Of a stretch of 32,960 nt of DNA, positions 14,306 to 21,868 are shown one piece after another; positions within the stretch are counted from its first letter, which is position 1; the number at the start of each line of letters is the position of its first letter. This DNA is from an uncultured Actinomycetes bacterium (lineage in GTDB: Bacteria; Actinomycetota; Actinomycetes; Nanopelagicales; Nanopelagicaceae). The translations under genes were made by a program, and so were the position numbers. Location: contig CAITVX010000011.1 of the NCBI GenBank assembly GCA_903895995.1, positions 1 to 32,960 on the forward strand. The letters run 5' to 3'. Below the pieces are notes generated by a model. The model was not told the origin of the DNA and searched no databases. It saw only the letters and a list, made by a program, of their open reading frames with translations.

Positions 14306-14896
14306 CTAGATCGCGGCATCCTCTGAAGTACGACGAGAATGAGCGAATCCCATGAGGGCAAGGATTAAGAAGATCAATCCGCCTAGGTATGAGACCCATG
14401 AAGCGATCATTGCAATTTGGCCAAGTTGCCAGAATGCATATGCGTTCAACAGCATTCCTCGCAAACTCTCACCTTTAAAGACAGTATTCACTTGCCCGTC
14501 GAGAGTTGCGACTTGAGCAGCAAGTGTTGCATTCTTTGGATCAGCAGCTAACTGCGCTTTGACACCTATCTCTTGGCCAGAAAGTTCTGAGTAGACCTTT
14601 CCTCCGCCAATACCTGTGAGATGGAATGCTATGTAATGATCAGCATACATTTGAGCTTGCTTACCTGTGGTCATGAGTTTTCCACCATTAGCAGCAAAGA
14701 ACGCCGTCACATCTGCGCTCTCTTTAGGATTGTGGGTTGCAGCAGGAAGTGTGATCTTCTGTGCAGCGAGCTGATCCTTCACCTGATTGTTAGCAAAGGT
14801 TCCACCCCAAGTGAGGAGAAGTCCTGCGGATATTAAAATAACCGCTAGAAGTCCGCCGATCATACTTGCCAATTTATCAAAGGTCTTTCTCTTCAT
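14306..14896 (-). CDS. Actinobacterial membrane protein of unknown function
   Basis: This 196-residue protein has one N-terminal helix (about residues 13-32), a mostly extracytoplasmic middle part of about 120 residues, and one or two C-terminal helices (about 152-188). The middle contains the order TWGGTFANNQVKDQLAAQKI, then QAQMYADHYIAFHL and GKVYSELS. I recognise this pattern from actinobacterial membrane proteins that are often wrongly labelled aromatic ring-opening dioxygenase LigA. There is nothing enzymatic in it and no cysteine. The start ATG 14896 has GAGG about 8 bases upstream. It ends in a strong terminator and forms its own unit. Function unknown. Confidence 0.75.
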   Translation of the reverse strand: MKRKTFDKLASMIGGLLAVILISAGLLLTWGGTFANNQVKDQLAAQKITLPAATHNPKESADVTAFFAANGGKLMTTGKQAQMYADHYIAFHLTGIGGGKVYSELSGQEIGVKAQLAADPKNATLAAQVATLDGQVNTVFKGESLRGMLLNAYAFWQLGQIAMIASWVSYLGGLIFLILALMGFAHSRRTSEDAAI

Positions 14897-15078
14897 TTTT
14901 CTACCTCTTTCACCATCATCACTTAACTCTCCGAATTAGTAGAGAAGAAATATGGAGGTATTTCATCTCGCCTTAAGTATTAACCTGGTGGAGTTTGCGT
15001 TGAAGCAAATAGGCGAGTGCTATCACTAGGGTTTCTGTGATTTAGCAGATAGAGGTTTAACCGGTGAAGATTAAAAAA

Positions 15079-15393
15079 TTATTCGATGTGGCGATTGCAG
15101 TACACACGACCATCAGGACCGACCTCTGAATGAACACAGTCGACACCAAGTTTATCGAAGGAACCATCTCCGAACTGTGCGCGATAGGCGAGTGCAAGCA
15201 AGACGCGCAGATTAATATCTGGCCCCGACTGAATACTGAATGCTCGTGCCATGCGTGAAATAGTGTTTTCAATAACTTTTTCAGTATGTGCAGTTTCGCG
15301 AGCTATAGCGCCATTGGAAAGGCCATCACACATGTGTTGGGCAACCAGGTTTTCAAAAGGCGTGAGTTCACGCATCAATATTTTGATATCCAT
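15079..15393 (-). CDS. Small LuxR/GerE-type HTH regulator with Cys/His tail
   Basis: This 104-residue protein is little more than a LuxR-type DNA-binding domain. LTPFENLVAQHMCDGLSNGA followed by IARETAHTEKVIENTISRMA (about residues 10-49) matches the four-helix GerE fold, but no receiver or sensor domain precedes it. The C-terminus carries C86, H88, C99 and H102 (C-x-H-x10-C-x2-H), a possible metal-binding knuckle. I chose ATG 15393 because AAGGAAG lies 9 bases before it. A TTG at 15402 sits directly against that site. It diverges from the cytochrome b operon across about 210 bases containing a dyad, so it is a natural candidate regulator of that operon. This is an inference from position. 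Confidence 0.8.
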   Translation of the reverse strand: MDIKILMRELTPFENLVAQHMCDGLSNGAIARETAHTEKVIENTISRMARAFSIQSGPDINLRVLLALAYRAQFGDGSFDKLGVDCVHSEVGPDGRVYCNRHIE

Positions 15394-15545
15394 GTCAACC
15401 AACTTCCTTGCGAAGAACTAGAACTCTCTCCAAGTTCTATGGACCTCTGCATCCTCATTATGCTCCTAATTGAGTGCTAGCCCAAGCATTTTCGACCAAC
15501 TCCTCACTAAAAAAATTTAGATCAGGAGTACCTTCACGAGGAGAA

Positions 15546-15567
15546 AGTTCAATTAAACCTTTGAACT
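15546..15567. promoter_or_regulatory. Inverted repeat AGTTCAA-N8-TTGAACT upstream of the cytochrome operon
   Basis: Two perfect 7-base arms with an 8-base A/T-rich spacer (22 bases in all) lie 37 bases before the start of the first cytochrome operon gene and about 150 bases from the luxR-like gene. Size and symmetry fit a dimeric HTH regulator. TTGAAC in the right arm might also act as part of a promoter. Confidence 0.45.
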
Positions 15568-15603
15568 CAGGTAACTAGGCGCCCGGAGAGGAGCACCTTA
15601 ACT

Positions 15604-15783
15604 ATGAGAAATTTCTTAGAAATAAGTCTGAACCACCCTGCCCACTACATCACCTTTGGACCGTTTTCGGTCTCAGCGGGCAATCTCTCGATCATCATCG
15701 CAATGATGGTGATCTTTACCCTCGCACTCTTTATGCCATTTCCCAATCATGAAGATCATAAAGTGAAGGGATCAAAGAAATGA
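15604..15783 (+). CDS. Small one-helix membrane protein, cytochrome b partner (59 residues)
   Basis: This short gene encodes 59 residues: a polar N-terminus MRNFLEISLNHPAHYITFG, one hydrophobic helix SIIIAMMVIFTLALFMPFP (about residues 31-49), and a charged tail NHEDHKVKGSKK. A good ribosome site GGAGAGGAG lies 10 bases before ATG 15604. The stop overlaps the cytochrome b start by four bases (ATGA), and the downstream gene overlaps again, so three products are made together. Codon use looks normal for the window. A plausible role is a small structural subunit of the cytochrome b complex, like the single-helix subunits of b6f and bc1 complexes. Sequence similarity to those cannot be claimed. 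Confidence 0.8.
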   Translation: MRNFLEISLNHPAHYITFGPFSVSAGNLSIIIAMMVIFTLALFMPFPNHEDHKVKGSKK

Positions 15784-16388
15784 GCGAGAAGATCTCATGG
15801 ACCGGACGCGTTAGAAGTGCAACCTTAGAAAAATTTGAACCTGAAGATCTCCTTCCCGATCATCAGCCGGCATATGTTGCCTCGTGGATCTATGTATTTG
15901 GAGTAGCCACATTGGCGGCGTTCGTGATGCTGATTGCATCAGGTCTCTACTTAACTCTTGAGGGCCCTGCCTGGTGGCATACATCAAGTGTCGGACATTA
16001 TGTGAACTCAGTTCATCTATGGAGCGTCGAACTCTTCTTCGTCTTTATGGTCGTTCACCTCTGGGGAAAGTTCTGGATGGCGGCATGGCGCGGACGTCGG
16101 CTAGCTACCTGGATTACGGGATGCTTGGCCTTCTTCACATCGATCATTACTGGCTTCACTGGCTACATTATTCAATCCAACTTTGATTCACAGTGGATTT
16201 CCACACAAGCAAAAGATGGTTTCAACGCGATGGGTATCGGTGCCTTCTTTAACACTTTAAATACTGGCCAGGCGATTTTGCTTCATGTATCGCTACTCCC
16301 ACTTGTGCTTGGCGCAATCGTGGTTTGGCATGTGATCTTGGTGCGTCGAAGAGGCGTGGTACCGCCTATTGAAGTTGGAGGCGAGTGA
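15780..16388 (+). CDS. Cytochrome b6-type protein (N-terminal cytochrome b domain)
   Basis: This 202-residue, four-helix cytochrome b N-terminal domain carries all four haem b ligands. H79 and H93 are 14 apart in helix 2. H169 and H184 are 15 apart in helix 4. The 14/15 spacing is that of cytochrome b6 rather than the 14/14 of mitochondrial cytochrome b. SGLYLTLEGPAWWHTS and TGFTGYIIQSNFDSQW are the regions next to the quinone sites. The protein stops after helix 4, as b6 does. It would move electrons from quinol across the membrane through two b haems. The usual partners, a Rieske protein, cytochrome c1/f and a PEWY-containing subunit IV, are not next to it. It lies between the small one-helix gene and the gene at 16385, with 4-base overlaps at both ends. 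Confidence 0.9.
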   Translation: MSEKISWTGRVRSATLEKFEPEDLLPDHQPAYVASWIYVFGVATLAAFVMLIASGLYLTLEGPAWWHTSSVGHYVNSVHLWSVELFFVFMVVHLWGKFWMAAWRGRRLATWITGCLAFFTSIITGFTGYIIQSNFDSQWISTQAKDGFNAMGIGAFFNTLNTGQAILLHVSLLPLVLGAIVVWHVILVRRRGVVPPIEVGGE

Positions 16389-17335
16389 AAATGAGACGTG
16401 AACTTTCGTCAGTCGACCCATCTAAAAAATGGAGTGGGCCGGTCCGTGAATACGATCTCATCAAGGAACTTGTCGTTGCGGTAGTTGTTGTTGGACTTCT
16501 TGCACTCACACTTGCCGCTCTCTTTAGTTCTCCTGATGAGAAGGCCCTGACAATGAACTCATGGTCACACGAAGCACCAGCTGATTTTGTTCAAACAGCT
16601 GCTGCCGAACTTGCAGGGACAACGACAAGTGCAAGTTACGGCCCTCCGTACAACAAGAATGGTGAAGGCCAGAACATTGGACCAATAAACCTCTCCAAAC
16701 TTGCTGGAGTAAGAATTCCTATCGATCCTGCAAATAGCTTCGTGATTGAACCTCTGAAGTCACAGAGTGATCCAATAACGACGGCAGCGGTCTCGCAGTG
16801 GTTGGCGGCTCCCTCGAAAGAGCAGAGCAGTTGGGCTAATGCCTATTCTGATGCGCTCCTGAAAGATGGAAAAGCTCTCACTTTGACCGATGCTGCAGGA
16901 ATGTATGGTCCGGTCCCAACCTTGGTTACTGCGCTTTACGCAATGGCTAAGAGCGGGGCACTTGATGGAGCACTTACAACGAGTGACACAACTCTTCCAA
17001 CAAACTTCACCAAGCCACTTCTCTTCTTGGGCGATAGCGGAACATACTTCCCAGATAAGGCCTCTGCGCAGCACTTAAGTGGAGATCAATGGGGCGTTAT
17101 GAATGAGACTGGTTCGTGGCCGGGTCAATCATGGCTATGGCTCTACTCCTTCTGGTATCAGATCGAACCATTTAAATCATCAGGCAATGCAGATATCTTG
17201 GTGATGTCTTTGATGGGGATACTCAGCCTGGGATTGCTACTACTCCCAATTCTTCCGGTGCTGCCAAGAATTCCTTATTGGATCCCTGTACACCGTTTGA
17301 TCTGGAGAAATTGGTACAACAAGAAGAAGAACTAA
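16385..17335 (+). CDS. Membrane-anchored partner protein of the b6-type cytochrome (unknown family)
   Basis: This 316-residue protein has a cytoplasmic N-terminus and one helix (about residues 28-47). A largely extracytoplasmic domain of about 215 residues follows, starting near YGPPYNKNGEGQNIGP and IPIDPANSFVIEPL. A second hydrophobic stretch (about 270-295) rich in Leu and Pro leads to a basic tail. It contains no cysteine, so it cannot bind an iron-sulphur cluster through Cys or a c-type haem, and there is no PEWY motif. It is thus not subunit IV, Rieske or cytochrome f. The aromatic segment SWLWLYSFWYQIEPF before the last helix may sit at the membrane surface near a quinone site. GTG 16385 (GTGA overlap with cytochrome b) or ATG 16391 is the start. 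I judge it the third subunit of an uncharacterised b6-type complex. Confidence 0.75.
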   Translation: MKMRRELSSVDPSKKWSGPVREYDLIKELVVAVVVVGLLALTLAALFSSPDEKALTMNSWSHEAPADFVQTAAAELAGTTTSASYGPPYNKNGEGQNIGPINLSKLAGVRIPIDPANSFVIEPLKSQSDPITTAAVSQWLAAPSKEQSSWANAYSDALLKDGKALTLTDAAGMYGPVPTLVTALYAMAKSGALDGALTTSDTTLPTNFTKPLLFLGDSGTYFPDKASAQHLSGDQWGVMNETGSWPGQSWLWLYSFWYQIEPFKSSGNADILVMSLMGILSLGLLLLPILPVLPRIPYWIPVHRLIWRNWYNKKKN

Positions 17336-18081
17336 GCGAGGACGAATGTCTTCAACAGCGTAAATGCCGAGAGGCTAAAGAGCAGATAAGCAAAGGAGCT
17401 CTTGAGCAACTTGGCATTTACCTTTCCACTGCGTTGCGAAGCTAGCCGTGAGATAACGATCGCGACGAGGGCGATGACGATCGGCGTCTTCCAGTCGACG
17501 ACATGCCAATTGCGATAGCGCTCCAAGAACGAGGTCGTGCAGTTCATGGTGATAATTAAAAGTGAAGTTCCTGCAGCCTTATTTTGAGGCGTGTTATAGA
17601 AGAGAACCAGCACAGGTATGGCGAGGAAACCACCGCCGATTCCAAAGAGTCCAGTCAGTGATCCGATGATGAGGGATACCAGAATCAAAACGGGAAGTGA
17701 CATTCGATGTTCGGGATCTGCAGTAAGTGGGCCCCTGAGCATGGATGCTCCTGCAACCACTAAGACGATAGCGAAACCTGTATGAAGAACTTTGACATTG
17801 ATATGGCTAGCTAAAGCTGTCATCGAGAGCGTTGTTACTAAGCCGATTCCCCAAATTGAGACCGCTTCACGTACTAGTACTTCTTTCGTCGTGAATTTAG
17901 GGATAACTCCCGAGAGTGCAGCAAGCCCTACAATCACAAGAGCTGCGATCGTTGCCTGCTCATTGGTGAAGTGGAAGATATAGAGAAGTATTGGGACTGA
18001 GACCATCGCCCCACCTGCGCCTACGAAGCCAAGGACCGAGCCGATAAATGCGCCAGCTAAGAGGGCCTCAAGAATGATCAT
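17332..18081 (-). CDS. TauE/SafE (TSUP) family membrane transporter
   Basis: This 249-residue protein has about eight membrane helices. It shows the internal duplication typical of the family: GSVLGFVGAGGAMVSVPILL (about residues 13-32) in the first half and GSLTGLFGIGGGFLAIPVLV (about 135-154) in the second. TSUP proteins export or import small sulphur-containing or organic anions such as sulphite, thiosulphate or sulphoacetate. The substrate here is unknown. I chose ATG 18081 (MIILEALLAG), with GAGGATGG before it. Longer readings run back into the LexA box. It ends tail to tail with the cytochrome partner gene, sharing the four bases CTAA. Confidence 0.88.
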   Translation of the reverse strand: MIILEALLAGAFIGSVLGFVGAGGAMVSVPILLYIFHFTNEQATIAALVIVGLAALSGVIPKFTTKEVLVREAVSIWGIGLVTTLSMTALASHINVKVLHTGFAIVLVVAGASMLRGPLTADPEHRMSLPVLILVSLIIGSLTGLFGIGGGFLAIPVLVLFYNTPQNKAAGTSLLIITMNCTTSFLERYRNWHVVDWKTPIVIALVAIVISRLASQRSGKVNAKLLKSSFAYLLFSLSAFTLLKTFVLA

Positions 18082-18145
18082 GGAGCCATCCTCGCAGAGT
18101 CGACGCCCCTCTGTGGGAGCCTGAGCGCTATACGCAGCCGCCTTG

Positions 18146-18158
18146 CCACTGTCAGTGG
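18146..18158. promoter_or_regulatory. Dyad CCACTG-T-CAGTGG
   Basis: A perfect 6-bp inverted repeat with a one-base centre lies between the TSUP gene and the SOS operon, 12 bases from the LexA box. It could be a second operator. There is no further evidence. Confidence 0.25.
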
Positions 18159-18165
18159 AGGAGGC

Positions 18166-18171
18166 TATCTT
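18166..18171 (+). promoter_or_regulatory. Putative -10 box of the SOS operon (TATCTT)
   Basis: TATCTT ends 8 bases before the ATG at 18180 and touches the left edge of the LexA box. This places the expected transcription start inside the box, at or next to the start codon. Confidence 0.45.
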
Positions 18172-18188
18172 TCGAACATATGTTCGAA
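18171..18188. promoter_or_regulatory. LexA-binding SOS box
   Basis: TTCGAACATATGTTCGAA is a perfect 18-base palindrome. Its core TCGAAC-N4-GTTCGA is the established actinobacterial SOS box (mycobacterial consensus). It controls the operon of the DUF6504 protein, a DnaE-type polymerase and DinB. The start codon ATG 18180-18182 is part of the palindrome, which is unusual and fits a leaderless message fully blocked by LexA. Confidence 0.92.
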
Positions 18189-18554
18189 TCAACCCATACC
18201 CCAGAGACCCCAGCCATTCCAGCCGTTCCAGTCGTTCCAGCTGTACTCGCCCCAGAAGGGGAGCCTGTTGAGTTCCTCTACAAGGGCAAGCGCTTTCATA
18301 TCCATGCCATCGTTTCGCGTTGGCGCGAATCCGGCGGATGGTGGAACCGGATCGATGATGGAGAGAGAGCCCATCATCAGAGACATCTTGAGCAATCTAT
18401 CTTTGACGATGGAGCTCGCGCGATCTGGAGAGTAGAGGCGGCCCCTGTTGGTGCGCTCGCTACCTTCGAGATAGAACTTGATGAGATCACCGGCAGATGG
18501 CAGGTCCGCCCAACATCTCGCCCAACATCAGGGCCAACACCAGGGGCCTTCTAA
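18180..18554 (+). CDS. DUF6504-type protein, first gene of SOS mutagenesis operon
   Basis: This small 124-residue protein has a core (about residues 28-105) of EGEPVEFLYKGKRFHIHAIV, SRWRESGGWW and WRVEAAPVGALATFEIELDE. It matches the DUF6504 domain that accompanies Y-family polymerases in many Actinobacteria. The core is flanked by repeats. An N-terminal Pro-Ala-Val linker is encoded by 9-base units (TTCCAGCCG type). The tail RPTSRPTSGPTPGAF comes from 12-base units. No catalytic motif is visible. It may bridge the polymerases or the sliding clamp, a role that ImuA' and ImuB play in mycobacteria, but this is inference. The only possible start is ATG 18180 inside the LexA box. The stop lies 2 bases before the dnaE start. 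Confidence 0.8.
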   Translation: MFESTHTPETPAIPAVPVVPAVLAPEGEPVEFLYKGKRFHIHAIVSRWRESGGWWNRIDDGERAHHQRHLEQSIFDDGARAIWRVEAAPVGALATFEIELDEITGRWQVRPTSRPTSGPTPGAF

Positions 18555-18556
18555 AA

Positions 18557-21500
18557 ATGTTTACCCATCTCCACCTTTCAAGCGGGTACTCCTTTAAATA
18601 TGGAACCGCACAACCCGACGCTCTTGTAGCTCGTGCTGCTGAAAATGGAATGGGGGCGATCGCTCTTACTGATCGCGACGGTATGGCTGGAGCAATTACC
18701 TTTGCACAAAGTTGCGAGGCTCATGGGATAGCACCGATCCTTGGAGTCAACCTTAGTTTTATCCAGAAGAAGTATCGAGTCACCTTACTTGCCCAATCAG
18801 GGAAATTGCCAGCTCTCTACCGTCTTATTACTGCAATGAATCGAAGCAACAATGAGAACCTCTTAACATATGAGATTCTTAAAGAGTATTCCGAATACTC
18901 TTCACAGCTCTTCTTACTACATGGCCATGAATCACAGCTGGCGCAGACCATTGCATCGCGTAAATATGATTCGGCGCTCTCTATCTATAACTCAACCCAA
19001 GATCTCTTTGCAGAACAAATAATCGAATGCACATCACACCTTGTACGCGGAGATGGCCCACTCTCCACCCCTTATGCAGCGCGGGCTCTTGGATTTGCTC
19101 GTGACCATAAACTTCCTGCTGTTCTTACCAATGCTGCACGAATGCTCAATCGAGCTGATGGTCCTGTTGCTGATGTCTTAGATGCATCAAGACTTTTGGT
19201 GCCACTTCATCAGAGCCGCGTTGAACGTAGCAATAGCGAGGGCTATCTCAAGAACGATACCGAGATGCGCTTTGTAGCCGATGAGATTGCACGGATGGCT
19301 GGCGAGAGAGATGGAGGCACCCTCTTAGCTCAGACTGAATCCTTTGCACAGATGTGCCATCTCTTGCCTAGACGAGATATCGGTATTGGAGGAGTCCACC
19401 TTCCAGAGAGCAGCGTTGTTGGCGCTAAGAACCATGCCGAAATGAGTGCCCAGTTACGCAGTAGGGCCGAGGCTGGGCTATCTAAACGCTACTCGTCGGC
19501 ACAATCAGTTGATGCATCAATACGTCTTGAAGAAGAGCTAGCAACGATCAGAACCCTCGGCTTTGAATCCTATTTCCTCACCGTTGCCGATATTACAGAT
19601 ATGGCACGCAGTAGAGGGATTCGCGTTGCAGCACGCGGTAGCGGTGCAGGCTCACTGACATGTTATCTCTTAGGAATATCTGGCGTTGAACCTATGAGTC
19701 AAGGACTTCTGATGGAACGTTTCTGTTCAACGCTAAGAGGAGAGCTCCCCGATATTGATATCGATGTTGAATCTGCACGTCGCTTAGAGATCTATGATGC
19801 AATATTTGAGAAGTATGGTCCCGAACGTACAGCGACTGTTGCAATGGTCGACACTTATAGAGCACGCCATGCAATTCGCGATGTCGGTGCAGCACTTGGA
19901 ATATCCCCGATGGAGATCGATCTGATCGCTAAATCTATGCCACATATTCGGGCTCGTAATATCGGTAAGGCACTTGAAAATCTTCCAGAGCTCAAACACC
20001 TTAAGCTCGATACTCCCATCATGAAAATGGCGATCGAACTCGCCTCTCGCATCGATGGCCTACCGCGCCACCTCTCGATGCATCCATGTGCAATCGTTCT
20101 CTCTGATGCAAAGCTCTTAGATGTCGCTCCCACATTGCGCAATCCAGGTAACTACCCGATGGTCTACTTCAACAAAGATGATGTCGAAGCAATCGGTCTT
20201 CTCAAGCTTGATGTGCTGGGCGTACGGATGCAATCTGCTATCTCTTACGCCCTCTCTGAGATAGAGCGAGTAGAAGAATCTCCCATCGATATTGATCTCA
20301 TTCCACTAGATGACCCCAATACCTTTGATCTCATCAAATCAACCAGGACGCTCGGCATCTTCCAAGTAGAGAGCCCTGGCCAGCGCGAACTTGTTGGCAA
20401 ATTTGCCCCCTCAACATTTACAGATCTGATTATTGATATCTCACTCTTCCGACCAGGCCCTGTGAAGAGCGACATGATTACTCCCTTTATTAACACTCGT
20501 CATGGCCATCGCTCTCGCATGACATTGCATCCAAAACTTGATCCCATTCTGGATGAGACAGAGGGCGTGGTTGTCTTTCACGAGCAAGTTATAAGGCTTA
20601 TCTCTGTCATAACAGGCTCCTCTCTCGCAGAGTCAGATGAACGCCGTCGCCAACTCGGTACTTACGAGAGCCAACAACTCGTCTGCGATTGGTTCTATCC
20701 CACCGCCCTTGCACAAGGTTTTGATATGAACGTTGTCGATAAGGTCTGGGAAGTTCTTCGAGCCTTTGCCTCATTTGGTTTCTGCAAGGCGCATGCCGCT
20801 GCCTTTGCACTACCTACATATCAATCTGCATGGCTTAAGGCGCACCACACTGCTGCATTCATCGCAGGAGCGCTGACACATGATCCAGGCATGTACCCAA
20901 AGCGCTTAATTCTCGATGAAGCTCGCCAATGGGGGATTGCGATAGCTCCTATCGATATCAATCACTCAGATCGAACATTTCGCATTGAAAAAATTAAGGC
21001 AGATTCACCCCATCTTTCAAGGGAGCCATATCTTGCACCAGATCTAGCCAGCACAGGACCCTCGCTCAATCTCCCTGATGCTCGTGGATATGCAATTCGA
21101 GTTGCGCTCAGTGAGATTCAAGGAATTAGTAGCGGTGAGATAGGGACCATTATCCAAGCTCGTCCATATCTTGATCTCGCTGATTTTGTAATGAGGTCTG
21201 GTTCTGCCTATCCCACAACTCAAGCACTCATTCTTGTGGGTGCCTTTGATCAATTACATAACTTGAGTAAAGAGCCAGTAGAAGGATCGCTCAATCGTCG
21301 AGATCTTCTCCTTCATGCACAAGATCTCTACAAATTATCTACCTCTAAAAAAGGAAATCTCAGTAGCAATCAATTAACTCTTGGGCTCACTCCGCCACCA
21401 CTTGAATCAACAGGCTTGCCGCACCTGACACAAGCAGAGAAGATCTTTCATGAAGTAGATCTGACTGGCATGGATATCTCTCATCATATGCTTGAGTTCT

Positions 21501-21868
21501 ACGGAGATTTTCTCAACCACATTGGAGCGATTCGATCTTCTGATCTCATCCATCAACGTTCAGGGGCCACTGTTCTCGTTGCTGGAGTGAAGGTTGCACT
21601 TCAAACTCCACCGGTACGTTCTGGAAGACGGGTCATGTTTCTTACCCTCGATGATGGTCATGGTTGTAACGACGCCACATTCTTTGAAGATGTTCAAGAT
21701 AGTTGTGCAGCACTGCTTTACAGCTCTTGGCTCTTCTTAGTCAGGGGAGAGGTCCGCAGGACAGGGCCTCGCGGTGTATCGATTCGCGCAACAAAGGCGT
21801 GGGAGTTAAGTGCTTCTTATAACAAGTGGCGTAATCTCAACTCTTATGAACGAGCAAGCGGTGAGTGA
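18557..21868 (+). CDS. dnaE2: DnaE-type DNA polymerase III alpha subunit, SOS-controlled (DnaE2/error-prone type)
   Basis: This 1103-residue C-family polymerase has an N-terminal PHP domain with HLHLSSGYS, but TDRDG in place of TDHDG, so the metal site looks partly lost. The palm holds PDIDID with D401 and D403, and LLKLDVLG with the third acidic residue D552, so the polymerase site is intact. HHH, clamp-region and C-terminal OB segments follow (VLVAGVKVAL near residue 1010). The protein lacks a proofreading exonuclease. Placement under a LexA box with dinB shows it is the damage-induced, mutagenic paralogue rather than the main replicase, though the replicase is not in this window to compare. 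ATG 18557 follows the DUF6504 stop by two bases. The end overlaps dinB by 23 bases. Confidence 0.9.
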   Translation: MFTHLHLSSGYSFKYGTAQPDALVARAAENGMGAIALTDRDGMAGAITFAQSCEAHGIAPILGVNLSFIQKKYRVTLLAQSGKLPALYRLITAMNRSNNENLLTYEILKEYSEYSSQLFLLHGHESQLAQTIASRKYDSALSIYNSTQDLFAEQIIECTSHLVRGDGPLSTPYAARALGFARDHKLPAVLTNAARMLNRADGPVADVLDASRLLVPLHQSRVERSNSEGYLKNDTEMRFVADEIARMAGERDGGTLLAQTESFAQMCHLLPRRDIGIGGVHLPESSVVGAKNHAEMSAQLRSRAEAGLSKRYSSAQSVDASIRLEEELATIRTLGFESYFLTVADITDMARSRGIRVAARGSGAGSLTCYLLGISGVEPMSQGLLMERFCSTLRGELPDIDIDVESARRLEIYDAIFEKYGPERTATVAMVDTYRARHAIRDVGAALGISPMEIDLIAKSMPHIRARNIGKALENLPELKHLKLDTPIMKMAIELASRIDGLPRHLSMHPCAIVLSDAKLLDVAPTLRNPGNYPMVYFNKDDVEAIGLLKLDVLGVRMQSAISYALSEIERVEESPIDIDLIPLDDPNTFDLIKSTRTLGIFQVESPGQRELVGKFAPSTFTDLIIDISLFRPGPVKSDMITPFINTRHGHRSRMTLHPKLDPILDETEGVVVFHEQVIRLISVITGSSLAESDERRRQLGTYESQQLVCDWFYPTALAQGFDMNVVDKVWEVLRAFASFGFCKAHAAAFALPTYQSAWLKAHHTAAFIAGALTHDPGMYPKRLILDEARQWGIAIAPIDINHSDRTFRIEKIKADSPHLSREPYLAPDLASTGPSLNLPDARGYAIRVALSEIQGISSGEIGTIIQARPYLDLADFVMRSGSAYPTTQALILVGAFDQLHNLSKEPVEGSLNRRDLLLHAQDLYKLSTSKKGNLSSNQLTLGLTPPPLESTGLPHLTQAEKIFHEVDLTGMDISHHMLEFYGDFLNHIGAIRSSDLIHQRSGATVLVAGVKVALQTPPVRSGRRVMFLTLDDGHGCNDATFFEDVQDSCAALLYSSWLFLVRGEVRRTGPRGVSIRATKAWELSASYNKWRNLNSYERASGE

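Noticed and set aside
14952-15029. Possible 25-codon plus-strand gene in the gap between the 14306 gene and the luxR-like gene
   Set aside because: It is too short, has only a weak purine stretch before it and no context or family support.
15018-15047. Bulged hairpin TGCTATCAC/GTGATTTAGCA downstream of the luxR-like gene
   Set aside because: It has a two-base bulge and no T-run on the minus strand, so I do not call it a terminator.
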